A stretch of 64,000 bases of DNA. It comes from Salvator merianae (taxonomy: Eukaryota; Chordata; Lepidosauria; Squamata; Teiidae). This document shows positions 54,200-64,000 of the stretch, one piece after another. The translations under genes and the position numbers were made by a program. Every line of letters begins with the position of its first letter. Position 1 is the first letter of the stretch. The DNA lies in NCBI GenBank assembly GCA_003586115.2, contig QVOM02000034.1:106839510-106903509 (forward strand). The letters run 5' to 3'. The notes under the pieces were generated by a model. That model did not search any database, had not been told where the DNA came from, and worked only from the letters and a program-made list of their open reading frames with translations.

Positions 54200-56179
54200 C
54201 AGCTTTGATGTTTGCATGGCTTGGAGAGTGTGTGTGTGTGTGTGGGGGGGCATTCTAAAGGCAGCATTTCAGCCTCAAAACAGCAAGAACAGCCATCATG
54301 CTGATCCTGCTTATAAGACAAATTAAAGAAAGCACTGTATTGTACTTCTGTGCTGAACCCATAATTAACCTATGAAATTTTGTGCTACAAGATTCACTGA
54401 TGGTCATTAGTTTGACAGAGAATTTGTCTCTAGGGTTGGGAATAGTGAGATTTTGCAACTCATGATTATGTCAGTTGCATATTCTCTGGAATGGTTGACT
54501 TTGGACACATCTACCACATTTGCAAGAGCTTCCTAGAGCTTAGTCGTTGCACATCTGTCAAAGGTTTTGTGGTGTATGATTTAATTTACAGAGCTCCACA
54601 AAATCACAGTCATAAAATTAAGTTTTCTTCTGTGGCTATGAACAGAAATTGCTAGCAAAGGGATGAATCAAGTATTGTGCCAAGTAGCCTTATCTGAGTC
54701 CTTGAGCAGGTCTGTCTTCACAGACAACATATAATTTAGCCAGTTATTGAATATGGTGGAAAGTACATGTCTGGAAAAACTGAAATGAGCCTCTTGGATT
54801 GTCCAGATGCATTATAAATCAGACATTTGAACTATTCACCTTCCGATCTGCAAAATGTTGGAGGTGGACATAATAGGTAGACATAATGCCTATACTCTAA
54901 GTTGGATTCAGAAATATGATGTTGAAGTTCTCAAAAATAAATTGTGATTATTTTTATTCCTATAAACTGGTAGCATATTTCCCTATGAAATAAAATAAGG
55001 TCTCATAAAATCTAGGGATGAACAAGGCAATTTACCGCCCTGGATCCTGTTATTAAACCAGTTGCTTTTGGTATTGCCCTTGTTAGGTAAGGTTTATACA
55101 ACTGTATATTTGATGCAGCTGTACTCCTGAAGGAAACACTGCCTGGACAATACAAATAACAATGACAATAATAACTGTAACAATAATAATGATGATGATT
55201 CCTTAAGTTGAAATTCTAGAAATGTGATGTTGGAAACAAACCAAAAAGCCTCACTAAAATAATAATTAAAAAAATGATGCTGGATGGCCAATTTAAGTAT
55301 TTAAAACCTGACATGTCCTATAAATATTATCTTTGGAAGAAACAGAGAAGGCACTTTTAATTTGGCTCTGGTAAAGGCATCAAACAAAACAGAGGCACTG
55401 AATGTCACAAACATCCCTCGTACAAGCTGCTACAAAGTAGTGAATGAAGAAGGAGAAGAACAGTGTTTCATGTAAACTTTTCTACCAAAATCCATTTACA
55501 TATATTCTACTAATGCGTTAGTGCAGCTCACTAATGAAATTTCTTCTCAAGGAAATATGTGTTGGCCCCAATCCAGCCTGAGGATGTGCCGAGTGAAAAA
55601 ATTGGCAATAGCTGAGCTAAGCTCTTGGAGGGAGCATGGGAGAAACCTGGCCTTCTGTTCCTGTGCTGAACAGATGAACTGGCATTATCATAGTAGTTCG
55701 CTCCTCCCGCCACTGCACCCCTCCAAAAAGAATAGAATCATGATTTTCCAGTCCTCGCTAGGATAGTGTGCTTACTCAGATTATGCCAAAAGATAGGAAA
55801 TACTGGTTCTTTATTATTTCCCCCTTCCCAGTATCATTTTTGCCTCCATAAACTTCTTGATCACTCTTTCTACCACTTTGTTGTCGGCAGCTGGTTGCAA
55901 ATAACTCCACTTGCCCCATGAAATTGTTCCTTAAGTATAAGAAACATAGCACATAAATGACCTCCCATAAGTCAGTGGGATCCATTTACAGTGAACAAAG
56001 GGTAATGACCTTTTATTCTTCTCTGTTGAGCTATTTGGGGTAGAAGGTTAGCATTTGGGGGCTATAATGATGATGGTCTACCAGCTGCCCCCCACCCCAA
56101 TTTGATTTGCCCTGTCAGATTATTGCCTGGATCCACTGGCAAATTAGGGAAGTCAGAATAGACAGATACAGCAAATTTA
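54200..56179. other. 2 kb largely unassigned, with (TG)n at 54227-54244
   Basis: A short TG dinucleotide run followed by seven or more G. From 54300 to 56180 I recognise no transposon, RNA or exon; (AAT/GAT)-rich at 55155-55200. Confidence 0.45.
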
Positions 56180-56262
56180 TTTAGGTATTTACTTACTAAG
56201 TTTCTATGCTGCTCCATAACCGTAGATTCTCTGGGCAGCTCACAATAAAGATACATTAAATT
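56180..56262 (-). mobile_element. LINE/SINE tail on reverse strand
   Basis: Reverse strand TTGTGAGCTGCCCAGAGAAT ... AGCAGCATAGAAACTTAGTA ... AATACCTAAATAAAT is the decayed GAGCCGCCCTGAGT...GGCGGCATATAAAT tail, as at 39583-39715. Confidence 0.6.
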
Positions 56263-56491
56263 GTACAAAGGCCTCTCCCCCGCCCCCATATATAGAAAAA
56301 CAAAGTAATTCAAATGCATATCCTAAAGATAAAATAAGACAAAACCAGAACAGCCAGCTAGATCTCTAGAATGCTGAGTGAATAAACATGCAAAAGTGCA
56401 CAAACTGCCTCAGGAAAAGTGAAGACTGCCACTATGATTTCTGCCACTTGCCTCCCAGAAGTATCTAAGAGTACTCAGTGAAATAGTCAAT

Positions 56492-57071
56492 GGGCCTGTT
56501 CGCACTTCTGCGGTAGACCGTTCTTGGCTGCTCGCTGGAACAGAGGATTCACACAGCCGCAGGCGCGCGCCTCTCCCGAATCTAACCCAGGCTTGCCTGA
56601 TACATACCTGAAGCTGGGGAAGGCTAGACAAGTAATTGTCTATCTTGATTCCGATGTGTGAGATCAAGCGCAGATTGGGGAAGTTGCTTTTGCACTGCTT
56701 CCTGGCTCGAAATGGCAGTGGGGAGGGGCTGGTGTGGCCGCACAGGCGCGGTCCGCTGCTTCGCAACCCGGTTTGCCCTTTGGGCTTCGCAGCCTGGCTG
56801 CTGTTTCAAAGACAGCTCCGAAAGGAGCCCCTCTAGCTTCAAAGCAGTACTCTATGGTTCGGATTACTAGACCTATCTTCGCATCCGTACCTCTATGATT
56901 CGTGACCTCATTTCCTGTCTAGCGGATTCCCATCCGCACCGCTCCCTCTGCTGATCAGCTTGGAGTCGTTTCCCTGTCTGGCAGGTGCGTACAGCACTCA
57001 GCAGACTTCAACTTCACCTACCTGAAGCCTGCTAATTAGAACGTTCTGCTAAGGTAAGTGCAAAAAGGGCC
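56492..57071 (+). mobile_element. GGGCC-ended MITE subfamily B, 580 bp
   Basis: Left GGGCCTGTTCGCACTTCTGC, right GGTAAGTGCAAAAAGGGCC; flanks AAT and AAC. The best-preserved B copy: CGGTAGACCGTTCTTGGCTG, GGCGCGGTCCGCTGCTTCGC, GTCTAGCGGATTCCCATCCG and CTAATTAGAACGTTCTGCTA are intact. Confidence 0.85.
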
Positions 57072-57849
57072 AACGATATGCATAGGGAGATTCTGTGCAA
57101 GCCAGCACAACAGATCAGCAAGTGTAATAGAAGTCTCCATTCTGCACGTTCTGCCCAGCGCCTCCTTTAGACCGCATCAGTGTGCAGAAGGAAGACTCAT
57201 AGTATTCTTGCTGGTCCAGTATACTGGCCAATGTGGAATTTCTGGTCACGAGGCATCACACTTAAGAATAGCTTTCTGATTTATATTCATACTATCCCTT
57301 CCCATCCAGTACATTCCTTGTTTCAGATTATCCCAGCGCTGAACCTGTTTCTTTCTTTAGCCTGGTTGTTTTCTCAAGGTGTGATAGTTGGGGAGCACTA
57401 TAGGGCAGTGTCGCCAAAATCAGCCAACTAATTAGTCACATCTGACTTTCGTAAGGCTCTTTCTATGGCTAGGATAATTAGTTTGGCAATTTCCGCTAGC
57501 CTGCTATAGGGGGCATTTCCTGTCCTTTCCTGACTGAGGAGGGGAAGACTTTTCTCTTACCCTGACCAACAATTACCACTTAAGACTGGGAGGGGAGGAG
57601 TCCTCCATAAAATCAGACAGAGTTAGAGAAGGAAAATATCTGTTGTTACCCATTTTAAGCTGCAATTTTCCTGTCCTTTCTCCCTTTAATCTGCACTCAA
57701 AGCCTCAGGATCAGAGGTTGCTTTAAGAGTCCAGGCTGTCTGTTTCTACTCTCCACCCCGCCCCCTTGTATTCCACTCTGCTTTACTTAGAAATGGGGAA
57801 AATGTCCTCCTAGTCTTGTTCTGCCGGCTTTATACCTCCTTGCTAATTG
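57072..57849. other. unassigned spacer
   Basis: No transposon recognised. Confidence 0.45.
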
Positions 57850-58050
57850 CAGCGGTGGTGCGTGCCTTTAAAAGCGGGTGTTCGCTCCCATGCCATCGCC
57901 ATTCGCAGGGCCACCGAGCCTCCGTAGTGACGCAGCAGGTTGCCTAGCAAGTCACAGCGACCTGCTGCATCACTACGGAGGCTTGGTGGCCCCGCGAACG
58001 GCGATGGTGCGGGAGCGAACACCCGCTTTTAAAGGCACGCACCGCCACTG
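57850..58050. mobile_element. full-length palindromic hAT MITE, 201 bp, perfect TSD GCTAATTG
   Basis: Starts CAGCGGTGGTGCGTGCCTTT and ends GGCACGCACCGCCACTG. The two arms (about 93 bp each) pair along their whole length with roughly ten mismatches around a small loop. GCTAATTG at 57842-57849 and 58051-58058 is an exact 8-bp duplication. CAG ends plus 8 bp place it with hAT. Confidence 0.95.
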
Positions 58051-58793
58051 GCTAATTGTAAGATAATTGTATCAATTTCCCCTCTACCCCCTTCTCTTGT
58101 TCTCAATTTCTTCAATTTTTTGCAGCAGGGAGAGAACAATTGCTACTGTTTCTCTCTCTCTCTCTCTCTCTGAACTGTTCTCTGCCCTGTTGGAAGGTGG
58201 AAGCTTCCTTCTTTGTCTCTATTAATGCTGGGGTGCAGGAAATCATTTGTATGGCCTAACAGCTTTTATTCACACCCAAAACGTCATGCTGTAGGTTTAG
58301 GGGAAAAGCAGAGAAACTTCAGTACTTCTATGGTAGAATTTTTTTTTTAAGTCAACCCCATGTTAGAGAAACACCTTCAAGGGCAACATCTTGAGGAGCA
58401 GAGCAGGGGAAGTCATGGGAAAGTAATGGGAGGAGATGAAGGAAACTTCACTATCCCAAAACACAAACTAAGAAAATACTGACAGGGAAGGGGTCAATCA
58501 GCAGGAGGGAACAGGAGGAGCAAAAAAGTACACAAGGAATGGAAAAAGAAGCTGGATGAGTGAGAACGAAGTGTGAATGTAAATACAAGTATGAGTGAAC
58601 ATTATTTTGCGTGGGCGTGAACAAGCTGATCGGGGAATGAAGTTTATATTAATGTGGGGAAAGTCTTAGGCCAGGTACACTGTATGCTGCCCAAATTCCT
58701 GATCAATTTCTTGTCCCTGGTCAGCAATCCTGCTCAGGGAATTCCACCCATGGACAGATTCCAGGCAGCAATAAGAACCATATCAGAGCTGTA
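58051..58793. other. unassigned, with (TC)n at 58150-58171
   Basis: A short TC dinucleotide run. From 58675, GGCCAGGTACACTGTATGCT may be an old MITE start into which 58794-58901 inserted. Nothing else recognised. Confidence 0.45.
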
Positions 58794-58901
58794 GACCTTT
58801 TCTGCATTGGGCCTTATTCTAGATTAGTCTGCACCAGTATGTGGAAAGCAGGTTCTTATTCTGGGGTATAATCTGGAATAAGACACAGTGCAGAAGGGAC
58901 C
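58794..58901. mobile_element. miniature MITE, 108 bp
   Basis: Left GACCTTTTCTGCATTGGGCC, right AGACACAGTGCAGAAGGGAC; inner TTATTCTAGATTA and GGTATAATCTGGAATAA pair. Family of 20140-20274. Confidence 0.65.
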
Positions 58902-59637
58902 TAAATCTGCTGCTCATGGGTACAGTGCAAAGTTGTCAAAACATTTTGCCCTCAGCTTTGAATGCTGTGGAAGATTCTCATGGGAAAAACTCTCCTGACT
59001 GAAGTGCTAGTGCCCGCTATATATGCTAAGGCCTCTAGGAACTCTTCTTCTGCTTCTCAGGAATCCAACTGCTCACAGTGCAACACACTGAAAACCACTT
59101 CTCTCCCCCTGGTCTCAACAGTGTGCAGAGTCTTTTCCCTTCTCTGCATTAGTTGACCATGCATCATTCCCTCTATAGTTTAACTACAGCTCTTGTTCGC
59201 TTCCTTATGTCTACTCCAGTCCACTGCCTTTGAAATGTCAGTGATTTATTATGTACACTATGAATTTAAACAGACTTCAGTGCATTTACCATCATCCAGT
59301 TTCCCAAATTGTCAGAAATGTATTGCATATTGGGACTTTTGAAGATATTGAAGTATGTTGCCTCCCCTCTCCTTGACAGAATTCTCCTGTACAATTGTTT
59401 GTAGTGAACTGGCCAGTGAGAGCTTCCCCACAGAATGTTTTAGCAAGAGCAGTTACTGAACTGTACCTTGATTATATGCTTTCTACTTGGTGTATTGATT
59501 CTTTTAACCACATGTGCCCCATGTACTATTTATTATTTTATTCACTGTTATTCTCTGCTGGGGTTCAATCAAAGCTAGCTTTAGAGGATGCTGAGAATGC
59601 ACACCTGCTTGGCCAAAGTTGTCAAATTTTGTTTGAC
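58902..59637. other. unassigned spacer
   Basis: No feature recognised; the frames at 58962-59156 and 59395-59646 lack domains. Confidence 0.45.
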
Positions 59638-60079
59638 TGTTTTTGAGAAGAAGCACTTTGTGGAGGCCCGCGTGACTGGCAGCAGCCTACAGCTACTCCC
59701 AGTCACAGCTTGCTGCAGAACACTAATTTGTGCTACACAGCTTTACTGGGAGCAGCTATCCTGCTCCCAGTAAAGTGCATTCACACCCGTTTCTGGGTGT
59801 GAATGCACAGCCACACTGTGAGTAGTGGGTCCGCCTGTGTGATTGCACCTGCACACTCCATGGCACTGTTAGTCACCATGGTAGTGGCCAGATACTTCCC
59901 AGACACTGCCATGGTGAACATCCAGAGCAGAATACCAGCATGCATGGTGTGAATGCTGGTATCCTGCTGATATTCAAGTACGGGGCCACGCAGCACGGAT
60001 GCAGCACGTGCTGCAGGATCAATTCCAAATTAGATTGGGATAATTATCTCATTCTAACATGGAAAGTGCAAAAAGGTCC
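59638..60079. mobile_element. GG-ended palindromic MITE, left end truncated
   Basis: Right end ACATGGAAAGTGCAAAAAGGTCC. Stems ACTGGGAGCAGC/GCTCCCAGTAAA, ATTCACACCCGTTTCTGGGTGTGAATGC-type hairpin (59780-59807) and AATACCAGCATGCA/GAATGCTGGTATCC. Same family as 14274-14645. Confidence 0.68.
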
Positions 60080-60099
60080 AGAATTTACCACCATGCTAC

Positions 60100-60371
60100 T
60101 GGGGTTGAGCTGGAACAGTAGGTCATGTACAAAGGGTATATATCCCCCTGTTCTAGGATATAAGAGCATAATTTTGGCAGTACAGCAGGGAGCACTACTG
60201 GAATGGGCCTCCTGGGAATTCTGAAGGCTAGGAACATTCAGAGGCCCCAATACCAGCTTCAAAACTACTCAGCCTTCAGAGACAGTACTGGGGACTGAGA
60301 TAGAATGGGCTGTTCCACTGTGGACAGGCTTGTCCCATTCCAGTGGTAAGTGTAAGTGCAAAAAACTGGCC
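60100..60371. mobile_element. GG-ended MITE fragment related to 8583-9155
   Basis: Shares GGCCTCCTGGGAATTCTGAA and CAGCCTTCAGAGACAGTACT with the family at 8583 and 49269; right end GGTAAGTGTAAGTGCAAAAA near 60363, then CTGGCC. Confidence 0.5.
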
Positions 60372-61089
60372 TGTGTATCTTTGAAGGAAGACCAGAACAT
60401 TTCCCAACTGCACGTAAGTATACATGTTCTTCAGCGTTGCCTTACTATGCAGATTTTAAATACCCATCAGCAACATATTTGTGTTTATCCCAGGGATAGC
60501 AGTTATATACAAAGACAATGGTTGATCCAGAGCAATATTCAGATGGCCAGCAAAAGGGCCATTGCAAAGATGGGAGGCTCCAATCTCACAGCAGAGCCAG
60601 CAGGCTTATTGGTCACACTGCAGCATCTCTGAAAACCTTGCAGCTTTGGAATAATCTCTACAACTGGGAGATTACCCACCCATCAGTCATTTTTGGTCTA
60701 GTGCTAAAACGGGCCATTGGAAATCACCCTTGGCAATTCAACTCCTCTGTCAAAGTCAGTCTACACACAGGAGTAGATGATTGAGAGTGCAGCCTGCCCT
60801 CAGAGTCATTTCTTATAACCTGCACACAGATGCCTGCAAAGGTGGATTTCACATGTGTGGGCAACCCATAGACCCAGTGGTGGTGGGAAGGTGTACCTGC
60901 TGGACCCAATCCAATATTGTTTATTGATTAGTCCAAGGACCATATCAACGGTCAGCCTGACCCCAGGGGCACTCAAGGAGTACCCATTTTGTGTTATTTG
61001 GATAAAGCTTTGGTCTGAGTTATCACTGACCAGCAGCAGTTCTCTAAAGCCATCTCTGTATTTACCTTTCTGGAGCAGTTCTACTTAGA
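60372..61089. other. unassigned spacer
   Basis: No boundable feature. Confidence 0.45.
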
Positions 61090-61561
61090 CTGGTCCAGGC
61101 TGTCATTTCTAGCCTGGTTGGTGCTGTTCACATTGCAATGGCTGGAATATCATTGTTCTGGTCCGGGAGCATCATCAAGGCTAATCCGTCCCCTGGACCA
61201 TTCCTTGCAATCTGTCCTCCCATCAGAAGTTCCACCCTCCCCATCTGTAACTGTGCGATGTACACATAGCTTCTACATTGTGTCCAGTGTGCAAGGAGAG
61301 GTTCCAGGCCCAAAGATCGCAGGGTCTGGATCTTAGCATCTCAGGGTCCAGACCCCAATGTTTCAGGAAGTGGTGCAAAAGTGTTGCTCCTGGACCAGTC
61401 CTGCTATTGCAAGTAGATTTGTGGACTGCTTCTAACCAATCCACAGCTGGATAAGAATAGGGAGCTCTTAGGACACTTCTGAAACACTTCAGCAGATCTC
61501 ACATGCGGAAGAAGTCCAGCGATCATCTTGTTCTGGTATACCAGGTAAGTGCAAAAAGGCC
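61090..61561. mobile_element. GG-ended MITE, right part
   Basis: Right end ATACCAGGTAAGTGCAAAAA with GGCC at 61558-61561. CTGGTCCAGGCTGTC at 61091 and CCTGGACCAGTCCTGC at 61390 are inverted arms. Left end unresolved. Confidence 0.5.
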
Positions 61562-61734
61562 TTAAGATTTAAGATGTCACCAGTTATCAGTGGCAACCAA
61601 TTATTTCGCCTGGCTGCAGCATAAGTAAGAAGAAAAGGAATGCAGGATCATCATCAGCTCTGCTCAGAAGCTAGACTCTCCTCCCTTCCACATTTGTCAG
61701 AAGGCATCATAGTTTTTATCTTCTCCTTTCCTTG

Positions 61735-62862
61735 AACTTCTCCCCTTTACAATGAGCTTGTTTAATTTTTTCTTCCAGCGATATTTCCACCATTTTTGTT
61801 TTCTGATGATAAAGAGTGTTTTGTTTTTATCAACAGTAAATATGTTGACAAGGGATTTTGGTTGGTGAGGATAGAATTTCTTTATTTTTAAAAAAGAGTT
61901 TTGTTTGTATATTAGTTTATAGTCAAATATTTGTATATATATGGATAGAAAATAATAATATATATATATTTTTAAAAAGTTTGTTTCTTATAGTTCTGTT
62001 GTCATTGTTGTATATATGTAGGAAACAAAGATCAACCATAAAAATACATTTTGAATTTAAAGTCTTCTTTGTTTCAAGTTCAATTAATTTCCAAGTTTTT
62101 TGAATTATTGGACAGTCCCACCACATATGTAGATAAGTTCCAGTTGTTTGATATCCATGCCAGCATTTAGGTGAATAAAGATTTGAATTTTTTGAGAGAA
62201 GTAGTGGAGTACAATACCATCTGTGAAATAATTTTAAGAAAGCTTCTTGTGTTATTGATTAATTGTTACATGGATATTTGTTAATCCAAATTTTATTCCA
62301 ATTGCCTTCTGATATTGGATGTCTTAAGTCCATATCTCATAGATTTTTGACATAGTGTCCTGACAAGTTAAGTCTGTTAGTAATTTATAGATTATAGAAG
62401 CTTGACCCTTTCTTAAGGTGAGTAACCCATTTAGAGATTTTTCAAATATAGTATTTTTTTTTTTTTTTTTGGTATTGTTTCTTTTATGTAGAATTAAGTA
62501 GATGTTTTAATTTGTATACTTGCAACCAATATATTTGATATGGCTTAAATAAATTTTTCAATTGTTCATTGCCTTTTACCTTCCCCGCACATATTCTCAT
62601 TACTCTTGCAATAAGTTAATAAAAGGTAATAATACATATATGTGGAAATATGTATATAGGTATAAGTTTGTAAAATAGTAACATAGTTGAAAAACAAACT
62701 GGATTTGTGTTGTAATTCTAATTTTCTACTATGTATCTCTTTTGTATTTTTCTTTCCTTCCCTTCCCCACTTTTTTATCTTTAATTTATTGTTATATTTT
62801 TAATGTCTTATGGAAACATTAATAAAACTAAAACTTTAATAAAACTAAAAAAAAAATAAATC
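61735..62862. mobile_element. L1 LINE with inverted 5' segment
   Basis: 61735-62585 reads as L1 ORF2 C-terminus on the reverse strand (MWWDCPIIQKTWK, LETKKTLNSKCIFM; shared WWDC signature with 32200). 62590-62862 is in the opposite, plus orientation: an L1-style 3' UTR ending TTATGGAAACATTAATAAAA and an A-rich tail (62838-62860). A reversed 5' part joined to a forward 3' end is the product expected from twin priming. Exact junction (about 62585) and target duplication not resolved. Microsatellite-like TA at 61955-61972 and a 20-T run near 62455 lie inside. Confidence 0.7.
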
Positions 62863-62960
62863 TGGAATAGCTTCCATCAGTTGGAATATGACAATTCTGA
62901 CAATTTCCACAGAGAAAATAAAGACTGTTGCTTTCTTTTCTGTACAGGACAATAAGTAAT

Positions 62961-63099
62961 GCTGCATCCAGAAGTTGCTTACTTATTCTGCTATATTGGA
63001 TATTCAGGAATATCCAGAGTGATGTCTGGAATAAAGCATGGATTTTCCTGAACATCCATGCTTTATTCAGGAATATTCAAGTGCCATCTGGATGCAGCC
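62961..63099. mobile_element. palindromic MITE, 139 bp
   Basis: Left GCTGCATCCAGAAGTTGC, right AGTGCCATCTGGATGCAGCC. Inner arms ATTCAGGAATATCC, AAAGCATGGATTTTCC and ATCCATGCTTTATTCAGGAA pair. Ends resemble 29290-29692. Confidence 0.75.
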
Positions 63100-64000
63100 T
63101 TAGTTTAAACAACTTATAAAATTAAAGTATGTGGTTAATGCTAGGAGAATGTTTGATCTCATCACAGATGACAGTCTTCTGAGATGAATTCAGTTTCCTC
63201 CCACCCCACCCCCATGGAAATACATCTACCTATCTACATTAACTGTTAATTTTAACTGCTGTGATTTTAGTATGGCCATATAATACTGGGTGTTCAGTTT
63301 GCACTGGTTATATCCTCTGACTCGTAACTGGTATGACATAATGCTATCAAATGAATTCATTCTTCATTATTGGAAGTGCTCAACAAAACTGTTTTTTAAA
63401 AAGCATTCAAAAAGTCATTTAAATACATAAATCTATATAACATGTAATCTAGCTGCAGGTTATGTCAGTGTCTGTGTGCACCACTCAACTGTGTATGGCT
63501 GCAGGCTGGAGGACTAGACAATGGAATAAAAAGAGAAATGAACCTAACTGTCCGCAGGTGTAAATGGACAGGCAGGTGATTGCAATGAAGCCATAGAGGT
63601 TGCCACTAGAAAACAAACAAAATAAACAAAAAACTGCTAGGGCGAGGGCATATGGAAGTTTTGAGGAGATTGGGAAACAGGCAAGGGTAAGAAGGTACAT
63701 AGTCCAAAAAGGTTTAGAACTAGCAAATGAATAAAATATTGCTTACACTACGTGTGTAAGTATACAAACATATGGCATGTTTGTGGGATGCTCGTGACAT
63801 TTCTTAAGTTGCCTCCACATAGCCACAAAAAGCTGTCTGAGGGGTGGGAGCACAGGGTCCTACCCCAAACAGCAGGAAATGTGCTTGTAAGTGAAGAAAT
63901 GGTTCATAATATGAAGATTCCTCTATTTCATTTGGAGACATCAAACCTGCTGAACAAAAGTTTCTGCCTGATGTGGTTTAACGCCAGACAGGAAATAGGG
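63100..64000. other. 0.9 kb unassigned
   Basis: No feature recognised up to the window edge. Confidence 0.45.

Overview
The window looks like non-coding vertebrate nuclear DNA, most likely from a squamate reptile (a lizard, possibly a gecko; the species cannot be told from the sequence). The evidence is the mix of repeats: CR1 3' ends carrying the TTCTTATG terminal octamer, an L2/CR1-like LINE, degraded L1 ORF2, a 5S-rRNA-derived SINE with a Sauria/RTE-type tail, tRNA-derived SINEs, and a very high density of non-autonomous DNA transposons. No protein-coding exon, rRNA, tRNA gene, CRISPR array or operon is supported. Every long open frame is a by-product of a repeat or has no recognisable domain. 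The window could be intergenic or lie inside a long intron.

Two transposon groups dominate. (1) hAT-type elements: seven members of a TAGGGATGTGCA-ended family, five of them with exact or one-mismatch 8-bp target duplications (5853-6703, 7214-7912, 33040-34098, 36399-36986, 48602-48944), a degraded copy at 1165-1569 and a possible fragment at 14821-14865. There are also CAG-ended hAT MITEs at 24597-24924 and 57850-58050, both with perfect 8-bp duplications, a diverged copy at 18570-18757 and an isolated end at 42042-42075. (2) A large GG-ended palindromic group with 3-bp target duplications (start resembling GGGCCTTTTTGCACT, end resembling AGTGCAAAAAGGCCC). It runs from about 130-bp miniatures (20140-20274) to CpG-rich elements of about 600-690 bp (9210-9840, 25220-25839, 27434-28015, 42650-43245, 53475-54160, 56492-57071), with many intermediate relatives.

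Layout: 1-900 LINE tail; 1.1-4.4 kb degraded hAT, CR1 end and GG-ended MITEs; 5.2-8.0 kb microsatellite and two hAT copies; 8.6-11.5 kb MITEs and SINE; 12-20 kb mostly diffuse old sequence with MITEs and palindromes; 20.5-23.2 kb repeat-poor; 23.5-29.7 kb LINE tail, hAT MITE, MITEs, tRNA SINE and an L1 split by a MITE; 30.7-31.2 kb a 10/11-bp minisatellite; 31.6-34.2 kb L1 split by a hAT; 35-39.9 kb MITEs, hAT, CR1; 39.9-41.1 kb repeat-poor; 41-51 kb MITEs, polypyrimidine tract and a three-level nest of insertions; 52.9-54.2 kb CR1 split by a MITE; 56-61.6 kb MITEs; 61.7-62.9 kb an L1 with an inverted 5' part.

The nesting gives a local relative order: LINE/SINE bodies (CR1, L1, 5S-SINE) are older than the GG-ended MITEs and hAT copies that interrupt them, and at 48.2-49.1 kb a hAT copy is younger than a GG-ended MITE. 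Two or three repeat-poor stretches could hold conserved regulatory DNA, but that needs alignment.
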